From Sergeia podlipaevii (lineage: Eukaryota > Euglenozoa > Kinetoplastea > Trypanosomatida > Trypanosomatidae): a stretch of 64,000 nucleotides of DNA. This document shows positions 1-9,209 of the stretch, in pieces. The stretch is taken from NCBI GenBank assembly GCA_030849805.1, contig JASANZ010002267.1, forward strand, positions 1 to 64,000, given 5' to 3'. Made by a program: the position numbers and the translations under genes. The notes beneath the pieces were generated by a model, which ran no database searches, was not told where the DNA came from, and saw only the letters and a program-made list of their open reading frames with translations. Numbering within the stretch: the first letter of the stretch is position 1; each line of letters opens with the position of its first letter.

Positions 1-1412
1 GAGGCCAGAGAATCAATAATGTCAACCACCTCGTCGTTGATCTCGTCCTGGTTGTAGATCATATGAAGCACAATGTGGGGAGCACCCTTAGTCACGTCGA
101 ACACCTCTCCAGTACGCTTGTCCTTGAGAGTGGCAGCTGTACGCTTGGTGGTAGGATCAAACGGAGTGAACTCAAGCTGCTCGTAGTTGTCGCACTCATC
201 AAGATTGGCGGCACCGAGAACCATGGTATCGAGGGCATCACGTGGGGGCTCACGCCACTTCGCCGCAAGAGCGGAAAGAACAAGAACGCTGTGCAGATCA
301 TAGCCATCTTCGAAGGTGAAGCATTGGTCTTGGATCTCCATCTTGTTCAGGGTCAGCGTACCGGTCTTATCGGAGCACAGCATGTTCACACCAGACATCA
401 TCTCAATAGCAGAGAGCTTCGTTACAATAATCTTGTGCTTTGACAGATGAGTTGAGCCGACAGCAAGAGTGGTGGTCACGACAATCTCGAGAGCGATGGG
501 AATAGACACGACGAGCACGACGACGGCAAACTGGAGGGAAATGCGGAAAGTCTCATAGAACTTGGCAAGCAGGTAGATGAAGCAGCACATGCACAGCACA
601 AAGGAAACGGAGCAAAGGGAAATCATGACGTGGCTGAGAATGATCGCGATGTTACCCATATCCGTCTCCACTGACTGTAGAAGGGCAGCGGTCTTACCAA
701 AGAACGTCTTGGAACCGGTGTACTGCACAGTACCGTCGACCTCACCACGCACAACGTTGGAACCCATCTTAGGCATGTGCTCGGGACCCATGGTGGCAGG
801 AAGCGACTCACCAGTCAGGGCGGATTCATCCACATCAATAATGCCCTCATTGATGCTGCAATCGGCGGGGACGGCAGAACCAGAAGCAAGCTTGACGAGA
901 TCACCAGGAACCAGGAAGCGGCCATCAATCTTCTGCCACTTGCCATCGCGGTTCACGGTGGCAACGGGCTTCAAGGAGTTCTTCAGGGCAGCAACGGCAT
1001 CACCAGCCTTCATCGTCTCGAACCAGCCGATGGTGGCGTTGGCAATCTGAATGGCGAAAAGAATAGCGCCATCGGGCCAGTTCTCAAGAGCGAACTCAAT
1101 GATAATGGCGACCCAGAGAGCCGCGGGCATGGGGCCCCACAGGCCACGGACGTAGATAACCCAGCTGGGGGTCTTCTTCTCAGGCAGCTCGTTCGGGCCG
1201 TACTTCTCTAGGAGCTCCTCAGCTTCAGCAGTGGTAAGGCCCGTGGAAGGGGGCAAGAGGTCGCTGGCGGGTCCGGTGGCGTCCTCATTGTGCTCGGTGA
1301 TAGCCTTGGAGAGCACGGACTGGCGCTTCTGGGGCTTCTGGGGCGGAAGTTCATCTTGAGACAACGGTGTTTCAGGCTTGATGAAGGCCTCTTCGTTGTT
1401 CTTAGAGGTCAT
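1..1412 (-). CDS. plasma-membrane P-type H+-ATPase, N-terminal part (cut by window edge)
   Basis: This is the first ~470 residues of a P3A-type proton pump, which uses ATP to export protons across the plasma membrane. The start reads MTSKNNEEAF. A cytosolic N-terminus with the motif PQKPQKRQSVLSKA precedes the first membrane pair (about residues 90-130, GLWGPMPAALW). The actuator-domain TGES motif is at residues 200-203. The membrane segments containing PIALEIVVTTTLAVGS lead into the phosphorylation motif CSDKTGTL, with the aspartate at residue 348. The reading frame is open to the edge. The family is usually 900-1000 residues, so about half is missing, including most of the nucleotide-binding domain and the later membrane helices. 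The frame was translated directly from the sequence. In Leishmania such pumps occur as a tandem pair, so a second copy may lie to the left; that is not visible here. Identification is firm. Confidence 0.95.
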   Translation of the reverse strand, partial: MTSKNNEEAFIKPETPLSQDELPPQKPQKRQSVLSKAITEHNEDATGPASDLLPPSTGLTTAEAEELLEKYGPNELPEKKTPSWVIYVRGLWGPMPAALWVAIIIEFALENWPDGAILFAIQIANATIGWFETMKAGDAVAALKNSLKPVATVNRDGKWQKIDGRFLVPGDLVKLASGSAVPADCSINEGIIDVDESALTGESLPATMGPEHMPKMGSNVVRGEVDGTVQYTGSKTFFGKTAALLQSVETDMGNIAIILSHVMISLCSVSFVLCMCCFIYLLAKFYETFRISLQFAVVVLVVSIPIALEIVVTTTLAVGSTHLSKHKIIVTKLSAIEMMSGVNMLCSDKTGTLTLNKMEIQDQCFTFEDGYDLHSVLVLSALAAKWREPPRDALDTMVLGAANLDECDNYEQLEFTPFDPTTKRTAATLKDKRTGEVFDVTKGAPHIVLHMIYNQDEINDEVVDIIDSLA

Positions 1413-1530
1413 AGCTTGATGATCCCTTTTCTTTCTTTCTCTCTTTCTTTTACAGCTATTGCGGCTCTAATTTTCTTTTCCTTAATATTTTTTATTTTCC
1501 ACTACAGGGTTAGCAAAAGCTGAGAGAATA

Positions 1531-1561
1531 CTAACAAGAACAACAAACAAAAAAAAAAAAA
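1531..1561 (-). promoter_or_regulatory. predicted trans-splice acceptor for the H+-ATPase gene
   Basis: On the sense strand a run of 13 T (1561-1549) is followed by a T/G/C-rich stretch and the first AG at 1532-1531. This would give a 5' UTR of about 119 nt before the ATG at 1412. It follows the trypanosomatid rule of polypyrimidine tract then first AG, and is inferred from sequence only. Confidence 0.55.
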
Positions 1562-1884
1562 TAGGATAACGGATATTTAAATAAATAGAAAGATAAAAGG
1601 GCGCGTGTACGGTTATCGTAGCGGGCCTCTTCTCTATTTTTTTTATATGTTTCACACACGGTTTACAATAAAAAGAGACGATTTACAAGATCAAAAAGAT
1701 CTTACAATTCGTGCGAATGTAAAAAGGAGGAAGCAAAACAAATAGATAGGTGATCATGAGTGTTGAAAAAAAAGAAAAAAAAAGAATGGAGGGAAAGAAA
1801 AGAAAGATGAAGTATACGTAAGCATGGAAAATTGGATCGCTAGTATTTGTAACAGTAGAAAAAGAAGAAAAAGGGGCTTTGCAA

Positions 1885-1905
1885 ATATATATATATATAT
1901 ATATA
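1885..1905. repeat. (AT)n microsatellite
   Basis: About ten AT dinucleotides in the noncoding stretch just downstream (in the sense direction) of the 1123-residue gene. Confidence 0.95.
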
Positions 1906-2067
1906 GACATAAGCAAATAGATGTTTCGTTAGCAAAGCAGCATTCCCAACCTCTCTTTCCCTTTTTTCGTCGATCTGGATATATTTTTGTATGGTAGCTG
2001 TAGTTTAGAAAAAAAAAAAATAGAAAAAAAATGGGAAAAAAAAAATGATGCTAGAAAGTTATTTGAG

Positions 2068-5000
2068 TTACATACCAAGCTTAGAAAGATTTGTCGTTCG
2101 CTTCACAAGCACCATGGAGCAGTCGATACACGGTTCATGTTTCTGCACCTGAACCCACTTGCGGTGCTCTCGCAGCATCGCAACAAGCCGGACAGTATAA
2201 TTTGAGTCTCTTAACATGTCTAGTAGCGGCGAAGGGGTGGAAGAGGCCGCGCCATACTTGTGTGCAAGAGCAGCTTCCGCAACGTCTAGCACGGTCGACA
2301 GCGGAGCAAACTCAGCCGTAGCAAAGTGGTGCACCAAAATAATAGAAATGTGAAGCATGTCATCCAAGTCTGCGCTTCCAGTGTAACGCCTCACACGCAC
2401 CTCTGGAGTCCTCACTGCGGAGTTAATATCAGTACTCAGAGCAGACATTTCTATCCAACAGCACTCGTCGAAGCAGCGAAGATACTCCGCCACTGCTCTC
2501 ACCTCCTCCTCTTTCTCCTCTCTGTCCGCCGCCACCTTTCCTTCTGTCTGCATCCCCTCCAAGCGTGTGTACCGCCTGCAGTGTTGCAGTGCACTCGATA
2601 TCACTAGATGTCGATCAGAACTTGTAAGGCGCTGCAGGAGTCGACGGACAGAGGTCCATACTGGCCTCAACTGCCGCTGTACGCAGCTTGGGAGCAACGC
2701 TGTTGAAAGGATGTCGTTGCCCCCCACCAGGTTTGGCATACTGCTTGGGGATAGCCAATAAGGGCGTAGCCGCACAATCGACTCATCTGCAAAGATAGTA
2801 TTGGTATGTGGCGCGTCAACTCGCGTGTTGGGCACCACTAAAAACGGCATATACAGGGAGCGGAGCCCCTCATGCTGTAAAGCCCGTGTGTATTCCTCTG
2901 TAGAGAGACCACAGACGTGGGAGGCCCTGGAGAGCGTTACGTAGTGGGTGTATGGTGTAAAAGCAAGTGCCCTTACTAGGGCGAGAGCCTCGGCTTCGGC
3001 AACGCTAGCCCCACCGCCGCCGCTGCTGCTGGTAGAAGAAGACAGCGCACTGAAAGGATTTTCGAGATTCAGCTGGGCACTTTTCATGGCGCTATTGTCG
3101 AATGACGCAGCAGCCTCTGCTCTTGGCTTGGCGGCCACCGCCTTCCTTAGTGGATAAGTATGTCTGCTAGGAATGGTCGGTCGCAAAGTCGAAAATGTGC
3201 GAGTGACTTTGCTGTCTTGCAAGTGATGAAGACGACGGTCGCGCTGAGCAGGCTGAGTGTTGTGTAAGTCATGCTGTGGAGCAGTTTCGTCGCCCCCTTC
3301 TTCTTCTGTTCTCTGTGGTTTAATCCGACCTTCACCTGCGCGTCCAGCGTGTGTCCTCTCTGGGTCCCACTTGGGATAATAATGATTGGCAGCCCCTTTC
3401 TCTGCATGTACGACCTCAGCGGACAAGCGCACTGCTCTGCCTTCGGTATCATAGTCAAAGAAATACGAATAAATGCGAAGCACCTGAGGCAATTGGTTTC
3501 GCGGCCCTAAAACTTTGGCCAGCACGTCTGTCGTGCGCACCTCAGAGATGGGCACATAAAAAGTGGGGACACACTCAACGAATAGATCATGCATCTCATC
3601 AGGCGACGGCCAGCCACGGCGAGCAGCAACCGCGGCATGAGCGGCCTTGAGTTCCTCAGGGGTAGCCGGCAGTCTCTTGGTGGGTGACTTCGTCTTTTTC
3701 GCTTCTGCAGTAACCGTTGAGGTTGTCTTTGCAGTAGTTTTATTCTCAATACCCTTCGCACTGCTGCTACTCTGGCCAGTAACGTCTGCGCCTGTAGACG
3801 ATTGCGACGAAGATACCCAGGGCGGTGTCTCCTCCTTTATTTTCTTGGCGGTGAGAGACGGTGGCAGCGGGGCGTGCGCCAGTCGATGTAGATTGAGTCC
3901 CGCAACAAAGTCACTTGGAGAGGAGGTAAAGTCGGTGGCACTACCCGCAGCCACCACTTTGCTGTCTCCCCTGCGCATCTCATCAAAGTCATACAGCACC
4001 TCACGGTCTGAGGAACAGATCTCAGGCGGGACAGTCCCCACGCCTCCCCCATCACCGCTACATGCCGCCTTCATCCTCTCCTCCTCCGGTTCTTCTTCAG
4101 CTTCTGTAGTCATCACAGCATCTGCTTCAAAAGTGAAAAAGTCCTCATCTTCACCAGTGCCATCGATCGGTACATTGGCAGAGTCCTCCTTTGCAGAAAC
4201 AGTCGAAGCAGCAGCAAATCCATCGGGCTCCCACACAGGTATTCCAGCAGCCTTCAGGCACCCGGCGCGGCCAATCAATGACAAGTCTCGCGACACCTCC
4301 ACACCATTGTGGCACGCCACAGAAAACTCCTCGCGCAGCAGGCGCAGCAGACCTCGACCAGAACGTGTCAGCAGCGCTCTTTGCTCTGCTGATAGCATGG
4401 CTCGGCACTCGGCGATTGACACAGCATGATCTGCTGGAAGACCGGAGTGAGCAAGAGATGAAAAAAGTATCTCTACTTCTTGAGCAGAAACGTGGGCGTC
4501 GTTTGAGTGCGCCGTGCTGCTGCTGCTGATGTTATCTCCGTGGCGTACAGGTACTAGACGCCTCTTGTTAACAGCAGCAGCTGCATCCTTCCTGCGGTTG
4601 TTGCTGCTACTACTGCTGCTGCTGCTTGTAGTGAGGGAAGCAGTGGCAGAAGCACGCAGGCTTCTCAGCTCATCTTCAATATACAAAGCGCCAATGTCCA
4701 AGGCACGCAGTGGATCGGAAAGTCCGTGTGTGGAGGCGGGTTGGTTCTGATAAGAAGCGGTCGTGACAATGCATTGCTGTGTTGCCGAAGAGACCTCCGA
4801 AGCAGAGGGCGTGGCACGACGCACGTACCAGCGCTTCACCCCTGAAGAACCCTGCGGGCCAGCGGGATCCATCTGCATGTCACACGCAAAAAGACGAGGG
4901 TAATACCTCAAAAATGCCAGCACAGATCCATGTGTCTCGCAGACTGCCTCGGCGTTCATAAAAAGAGCCAAGTCCGTCAGCTTCACTGCTCTGCCATCCT

Positions 5001-5439
5001 CAGGCAACACGGAGAGCACCTCTTCCTGTAGATTGGTCCTGCTGTGTGACGGGAACAACGGCTGAGCAACACTCTGCGTGGTGGAAGTGGCCATGTCACC
5101 TTCTTCGCCATTGGGCATTGCTGCATTGAGAAGCATGTCCTCATATGCATCCAGGTCCAACTCATCGAGATCCACCTCGTCGCTTGCTTCTTGTGCAGTG
5201 CGAGCATTACAGTAGCGAACCTGGTTGCTGCCGTACGCACTCTGCGGCACTCGTGTCGTCAGCGAAGGTGAAGAAGAGAAAGAAAGAAAGGAAGACGGGT
5301 AAAAGAATAGTGATGCGTGTGCGACATCGCAGAAACGCCGCAGCCGGCCATAAGGCCTCCACTTGCCAGCGCAAAGCATGCAAGCAGCTCTTGATGTGCC
5401 TGCCGCTGGTGAATTTAAAGTGATTCGTGATGCGTGCAT
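2068..5439 (-). CDS. hypothetical protein, predicted mitochondrial, 1123 aa
   Basis: I do not recognise this protein. The frame is open up to about 5526, but a T13 run followed by CTAGTAG lies inside that extension, 8-12 nt before the ATG at 5439. The true start is therefore most likely this ATG (MHASRITLNSPAAG). The first ~70 residues are rich in Arg, Ser, Ala and Cys with few acids, like a mitochondrial targeting sequence. Two similar segments of about 55 residues each have a hydrophobic core and end in an aromatic motif: one near residues 145-195 (LAFLRYYPRLFACDM) and one near residues 630-680 (LRIYSYFFDYDTEG). They could be small winged-helix-like modules. Low-complexity Ser/Asn, Glu and Thr/Lys stretches separate them. 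Length and style would fit a trypanosomatid mitochondrial RNA-processing or ribosome-associated factor, but nothing in the sequence proves it. Confidence 0.8.
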   Translation of the reverse strand: MHASRITLNSPAAGTSRAACMLCAGKWRPYGRLRRFCDVAHASLFFYPSSFLSFSSSPSLTTRVPQSAYGSNQVRYCNARTAQEASDEVDLDELDLDAYEDMLLNAAMPNGEEGDMATSTTQSVAQPLFPSHSRTNLQEEVLSVLPEDGRAVKLTDLALFMNAEAVCETHGSVLAFLRYYPRLFACDMQMDPAGPQGSSGVKRWYVRRATPSASEVSSATQQCIVTTASYQNQPASTHGLSDPLRALDIGALYIEDELRSLRASATASLTTSSSSSSSSNNRRKDAAAAVNKRRLVPVRHGDNISSSSTAHSNDAHVSAQEVEILFSSLAHSGLPADHAVSIAECRAMLSAEQRALLTRSGRGLLRLLREEFSVACHNGVEVSRDLSLIGRAGCLKAAGIPVWEPDGFAAASTVSAKEDSANVPIDGTGEDEDFFTFEADAVMTTEAEEEPEEERMKAACSGDGGGVGTVPPEICSSDREVLYDFDEMRRGDSKVVAAGSATDFTSSPSDFVAGLNLHRLAHAPLPPSLTAKKIKEETPPWVSSSQSSTGADVTGQSSSSAKGIENKTTAKTTSTVTAEAKKTKSPTKRLPATPEELKAAHAAVAARRGWPSPDEMHDLFVECVPTFYVPISEVRTTDVLAKVLGPRNQLPQVLRIYSYFFDYDTEGRAVRLSAEVVHAEKGAANHYYPKWDPERTHAGRAGEGRIKPQRTEEEGGDETAPQHDLHNTQPAQRDRRLHHLQDSKVTRTFSTLRPTIPSRHTYPLRKAVAAKPRAEAAASFDNSAMKSAQLNLENPFSALSSSTSSSGGGGASVAEAEALALVRALAFTPYTHYVTLSRASHVCGLSTEEYTRALQHEGLRSLYMPFLVVPNTRVDAPHTNTIFADESIVRLRPYWLSPSSMPNLVGGNDILSTALLPSCVQRQLRPVWTSVRRLLQRLTSSDRHLVISSALQHCRRYTRLEGMQTEGKVAADREEKEEEVRAVAEYLRCFDECCWIEMSALSTDINSAVRTPEVRVRRYTGSADLDDMLHISIILVHHFATAEFAPLSTVLDVAEAALAHKYGAASSTPSPLLDMLRDSNYTVRLVAMLREHRKWVQVQKHEPCIDCSMVLVKRTTNLSKLGM

Positions 5440-5941
5440 GGCACCGCCTACTAGAAAAAAAAAAAAACTTATTGAAGAAGTTTTAAAATGTACGTGTTTG
5501 TGTACGCCTGAGAACACAAACAACATCAAAGAACAAAAGGGGGAAAAAGGAAAAACAAAAAGGAAAAATAGAAATGTGTAGAAATAGTTTAGAAAAAGTA
5601 AAAATTAGGCACACACAAAAAAAAAAGGCAGAAGTAACGCAAAGCCAATATTTTAAAGAGCATAGAGTTCTTCATGTATCTACTATTATTATTATTATTA
5701 TTATTTCTTTTTCTCTCTCTTCATTGTTGCGTGCCATTGATAATGGTTGTAGTTATCCTCCCTCCTTGTATAAAAAAAGGGGAGGGGACAACAACAACAA
5801 CTACTACACACGAAAAAAAAAAGATGGTAGAAGATTTAAAATGAAGGACAATACGTCCTCCCTTATTTACGCGTAGCAATTAACAAGAAAAAAAAAAGAA
5901 GAAAATATTACAATTTATTACTCCTCTTGAGTAGCAGGCTG
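5440..5941. other. intergenic region, 5' of the 1123-residue gene
   Basis: No gene is seen. It holds the splice signal near 5448-5467, several A-runs, a short ATT repeat near 5684-5705 and a CT-rich patch around 5706-5765. The minus-strand frame extending into this region is interrupted by the acceptor signal. Confidence 0.75.
5448..5467 (-). promoter_or_regulatory. predicted trans-splice acceptor inside an apparent ORF extension
   Basis: On the sense strand 13 T (5467-5455) are followed at once by CTAGTAG, with AGs at 5452-5451 and 5449-5448. The next ATG in frame is at 5439. Cleavage here would leave an 8-12 nt 5' UTR and remove the 29-30 extra residues, which include a run of Phe encoded by the T-tract itself. 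Confidence 0.7.
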
Positions 5942-6469
5942 CTAGCCCATCACCACCTCCACCACCAGTGAACAGCAGTCACATTCACATATACGGCGCA
6001 AGTTGGGGTCAGTGCCATCTTCAGCAAACAGCACCACCTCATACATTCCCCCGCACCTGCACTCACGCTGAAGCACCACAAGTGCTCCCCCATCCATCGC
6101 CCCACTCACCCTCATGCCTTCGTTGTCTTCGTCCTCGGCATTCTCTTGTTGGCACACCAGCTCAAAATCTTCGTAGAGAACATAGGTGTCACTAACGGCG
6201 CCTACAGAGCGTATTGTAGACTGACACGCCATCTCGTCGTAGGCAGCTCGCTGCGCTGTGTCCAAGAGCACAGTAGCTGCGTCTTTCACAAGATGGAAAG
6301 AGACAGCACTGCTGCTGCTGCTGCTGCTGTTGTCACCATAAACCTTATCTGGGTGCGTACGGAGTGCCATCCGCTTGAAGGCAAGGCGGATCTCAGAGAT
6401 ACCACTCGATGGTGTAACGCCAAGCACCCCGTACGGTGTACAGTGCGAGTGCTGCCATAGCGACTGCAT
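5942..6469 (-). CDS. DPH4: DPH4-type J-protein with CSL zinc finger (diphthamide biosynthesis)
   Basis: This 175-residue protein combines a J-domain (Tyr-Gly-Val-Leu-Gly start near residue 13, HPD at residues 39-41) with a C-terminal CSL zinc finger. The zinc ligands are in CRCGG near residue 145 and CDCCSLVVEV near residue 165. The pairing of a J-domain and a DPH3-like CSL finger is diagnostic for DPH4/DNAJC24. That protein assists diphthamide formation on elongation factor 2 and can bind zinc or iron. A Ser run follows the HPD motif. The frame is open to 6511, but the extra residues are a run of Leu from an AAT-type repeat, so the ATG at 6469 (MQSLWQHS) was chosen. A pyrimidine-rich stretch and an AG lie 8-9 nt before it. 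The product should be cytosolic. Confidence 0.9.
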   Translation of the reverse strand: MQSLWQHSHCTPYGVLGVTPSSGISEIRLAFKRMALRTHPDKVYGDNSSSSSSSAVSFHLVKDAATVLLDTAQRAAYDEMACQSTIRSVGAVSDTYVLYEDFELVCQQENAEDEDNEGMRVSGAMDGGALVVLQRECRCGGMYEVVLFAEDGTDPNLRRICECDCCSLVVEVVMG

Positions 6470-6674
6470 ATATGTCTTGACAAACAAAGATAATAATAAT
6501 AATAATAGCACTCACACGTCTAGTTCCACACTGCTGCTCATACACTTGCCTGTGTCAGTAAAAGTTATGTATGGGTATGTTCCTCTGTGGGCATAAAAGT
6601 GCTGGCTAGGACAAATATATATATAGAGAGAGAGGGAGAGAGAAGAATAGCAAACATTGCGCACAATAGAAAAC

Positions 6675-6678
<4 letters not shown>

Positions 6679-6708
<30 letters not shown>
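6679..6708. repeat. (TA)n microsatellite
   Basis: Fifteen TA dinucleotides, about 210 nt upstream of the DPH4 start in the sense direction. Confidence 0.95.
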
Positions 6709-6712
<4 letters not shown>

Positions 6713-6806
6713 GACAGCTAATCGTATACTTCACGCAGAGTACCGTACATCCCCGTTTAAGATATAAGCAAAAATGCATTTTTCAAAAGTGTGCACCTTC
6801 TTTCTT

Positions 6807-6810
<4 letters not shown>

Positions 6811-6837
<27 letters not shown>
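6811..6837. repeat. (AT)n microsatellite
   Basis: About 13 AT dinucleotides, the second of a pair within 160 bp. Confidence 0.95.
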
Positions 6838-7620
6838 AGAATCATATCGGTACTTCACAAAATAGCTACTATCTATACAAATAGCGTGGAGAGGTGAGAG
6901 AGGCTATTTGCACCGATGCTTCCACGATACTCACGCCTACAATCAAAGCAATTGACGGTCATAATAAGAAAAAATAAACAAGAAGCAAGAAGTATGTATA
7001 TAAACTGCATAAGCAAACCCCCTTCCTCACTCCTCCTCTTATTCTGAGCAGATGCTTTGACACTATTTTTTCACTTTTTTTTTGTGTGTGTGTGTGTGTC
7101 TGTATCTTCCCCCTCCTTTCCTTCCAGCCTTGATATTCCTTGTACCAACAGATGTATGAGTATATATTGATCCCGTCTTGTAACGTGAATCAAAATAGAA
7201 AAAAAAATAACTTTGCGTAACTTTTAGAAAAAAAAAATAAGATATCAAGTGGGATTGCTACGTATGACCTTATTTAACTCATTTTTCAGTATCCCTCTCG
7301 CTCTCCTTTCCCCATATCCCTCGTGCACACCACCAAATTGCGCAGATGTGCTCTCCACAACGGACTACTACTACTACTATACACTGAACCGGAAAGTTGT
7401 GCTGCTTTTCCTTTTATTTTAACGCGAAGAAAATCTCATAGAGCTGCAGGAAAGAGGTGAAAGGAAGAGCTAGCACTGCGTTATGTATTGCGTGAGCAAA
7501 AGAAAGAGAAAAAAAAAGGCGCAGGCAAAACGGAAGCACCCCGCATCCTCCCTTTCAAAAAAAAAAAAACTCATTCACTGCCATGCCTCACATTAGAGAT
7601 TCACATCAGTTGCTCACGGA

Positions 7621-8523
7621 CTAGACTCCCATCGCCTCCAGTTCTGCTACAATTTTATTGTTCTCATCAGCGTCCCCAACGTACAGTTTGCCTACCGGGC
7701 ACAGCTGGGAGACCGGCATGTTGTGGTCCGTCTTCACCTCCAACTCATCAAGAAAAGTAGAGATCTCTGCGAGACCACCACGGCCAATCTTGCCTAGGCT
7801 GAAGTCTTGTGCGTGCTCGTTCAAAAAGCGGATGCAGCGGGTACAGTGAATGCATCGGTTGAGTACAACGCGTGTCTGAGGATCAAAGTAAAAGTCCTCT
7901 ACCGCCTTCTTGTCCTCGCGGTAACGTGGAATGTCAGTGCCGTAGTTCATACTCACATTCTGAAGATCACAGTTACTTGCCTGCTCACATATGGGGCAGT
8001 CGTTAGGATGGTTGATGAGAATGAACTCCACGTTCCCCTCACGAGCATCACGCACAAGGCGGCTATCGGTAATGACAGACATACCGGGCATCACCACCGT
8101 CGCACATGCAACAACTACATTCTGCGCGCCATCCATCTGAACCATGCACATGCGGCAGTTACCTGCTACAGAGAGAAGTGGGTGATAGCAAAACTTAGGA
8201 ACCCGAATGCCCTCACGCTCGAGAACCTCCAGCAAGTTCTCTTCCTGGGGGATGATCTCCACAGGGCGGTGATTGACAAACATGATAGCCCTTGGCTTGT
8301 GCTCCGCGTACTGGCCGGCGGCGACCTGCTCCGCCGCTATGTCAACAGCTCCCTTGTGAAGATAAGTGTTGCCGTGAATGCCTGCTCCGGCGTTCTCAAT
8401 GTTATACGGAGTGCTATCAGATCTGAAGAAGCGGCGGGGTGCGTAGAAACTCGTGGTGGCTGCCGCCGCCCCTACTGAGATGGAGAGAACGCGTGAAAGC
8501 GTAGAAGGAAGAAGACGCTGCAT
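7621..8523 (-). CDS. complex I 75 kDa-type iron-sulfur subunit, short form (NuoG/NDUFS1-like)
   Basis: This 300-residue protein carries the iron-sulfur arm of NuoG/NDUFS1, which passes electrons through respiratory complex I in the mitochondrial inner membrane. A presequence rich in Arg and Ser covers about residues 1-36. Ligands for a [2Fe-2S] cluster are C112, C123, C126 and C140. A His-Cys [4Fe-4S] site is formed by H172, C176, C179 and C185. A second [4Fe-4S] site is formed by C224, C227, C230 and C275. The protein ends about 25 residues after the last ligand (LCPVGKL), so the molybdopterin-oxidoreductase-like half of typical 700-residue subunits is absent. No continuation in any frame follows the stop. 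Short NuoG-like proteins may be normal in trypanosomatids, but I could not check that. A hydrogenase-type HoxU subunit has a similar layout, but the presequence favours complex I. Confidence 0.9.
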   Translation of the reverse strand: MQRLLPSTLSRVLSISVGAAAATTSFYAPRRFFRSDSTPYNIENAGAGIHGNTYLHKGAVDIAAEQVAAGQYAEHKPRAIMFVNHRPVEIIPQEENLLEVLEREGIRVPKFCYHPLLSVAGNCRMCMVQMDGAQNVVVACATVVMPGMSVITDSRLVRDAREGNVEFILINHPNDCPICEQASNCDLQNVSMNYGTDIPRYREDKKAVEDFYFDPQTRVVLNRCIHCTRCIRFLNEHAQDFSLGKIGRGGLAEISTFLDELEVKTDHNMPVSQLCPVGKLYVGDADENNKIVAELEAMGV

Positions 8524-9162
8524 GGATGGTCGCAGAGCTATATTTATTTTATATTATGAAAACTACTCCTAATGATTAATGTGCTAAAAAAAAAAAGCGT
8601 GTCGACTGTATTGCTGCTGCTAAACTACGATGTTGAGGTGGAGAGAAAGGAGAAAGAAAAAGAAACTACTACTATATCCTTCCCTTCTTGAAAAGAATAA
8701 ATATACAAAGATGAACTATGAAGCTATGGAAAATGTACTGATAAAAGCACAAGCACCTGTGCTCAGAGGTATACTACGCCTGTATGAAAGTGTATGGGAT
8801 GATATACTGCTATAATGATATGCGTATATCCCCAAAGAGGAAAAAGTGGAGAGCAACCTACACTTTAAACAGAATTTATTGCTACTAGTTGGGTGTAGGT
8901 GTTGGTGTTAGAGTACTGAAACTCAAAGCCGTAGTCTTCACTCAAGGAAAAACAAATATTAAAAAAAAATGAGGAAGGGAGAGAGAGAGATGAAATATGT
9001 GCAATACATAATTTTTGTAAAGATAAAGTAGCCAAAAGAATATAAAGAGAGAAATAGCAAACCACTAGGTGGCAAACACACGTAGAAAGACCCTCAGCTG
9101 TACAACAAGCAAAACAAGTCTTGTGTGGGTACGTAGTCCTCTCTCTTTACCTCGCTGATGTC

Positions 9163-9209
<47 letters not shown>

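Larger units (their letters stand above)
1413..2067. other. intergenic region between H+-ATPase and the 1123-residue gene
   Basis: No gene is supported. The part next to the ATPase start is purine-rich on the sense strand and contains the likely splice acceptor at about 1531. Further up are A-runs and an AT repeat at 1885-1905. A 77-codon minus-strand frame at 1683-1916 reads through this low-complexity DNA and is not credible as protein. Confidence 0.75.
6470..7620. other. intergenic region between DPH4 and the NuoG-like gene
   Basis: No gene is seen in about 1.15 kb. It holds two long TA microsatellites, a TG repeat near 7084-7099, a CT-rich patch at about 7284-7325 and several A-runs. A 61-codon minus-strand frame at 7063-7248 is low complexity. 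Confidence 0.75.

Noticed and set aside
5942..6511. Longer DPH4 start at 6511 giving an N-terminal Leu-rich segment like a signal peptide
   Set aside because: The Leu run is encoded by an AAT-type repeat in the likely splice-acceptor region; the J-domain begins properly after the ATG at 6469.
8630..8815. 61-codon plus-strand frame with a relatively normal composition
   Set aside because: On the non-coding strand of the unit, short, without a splice signal or recognised homology; could not be supported.
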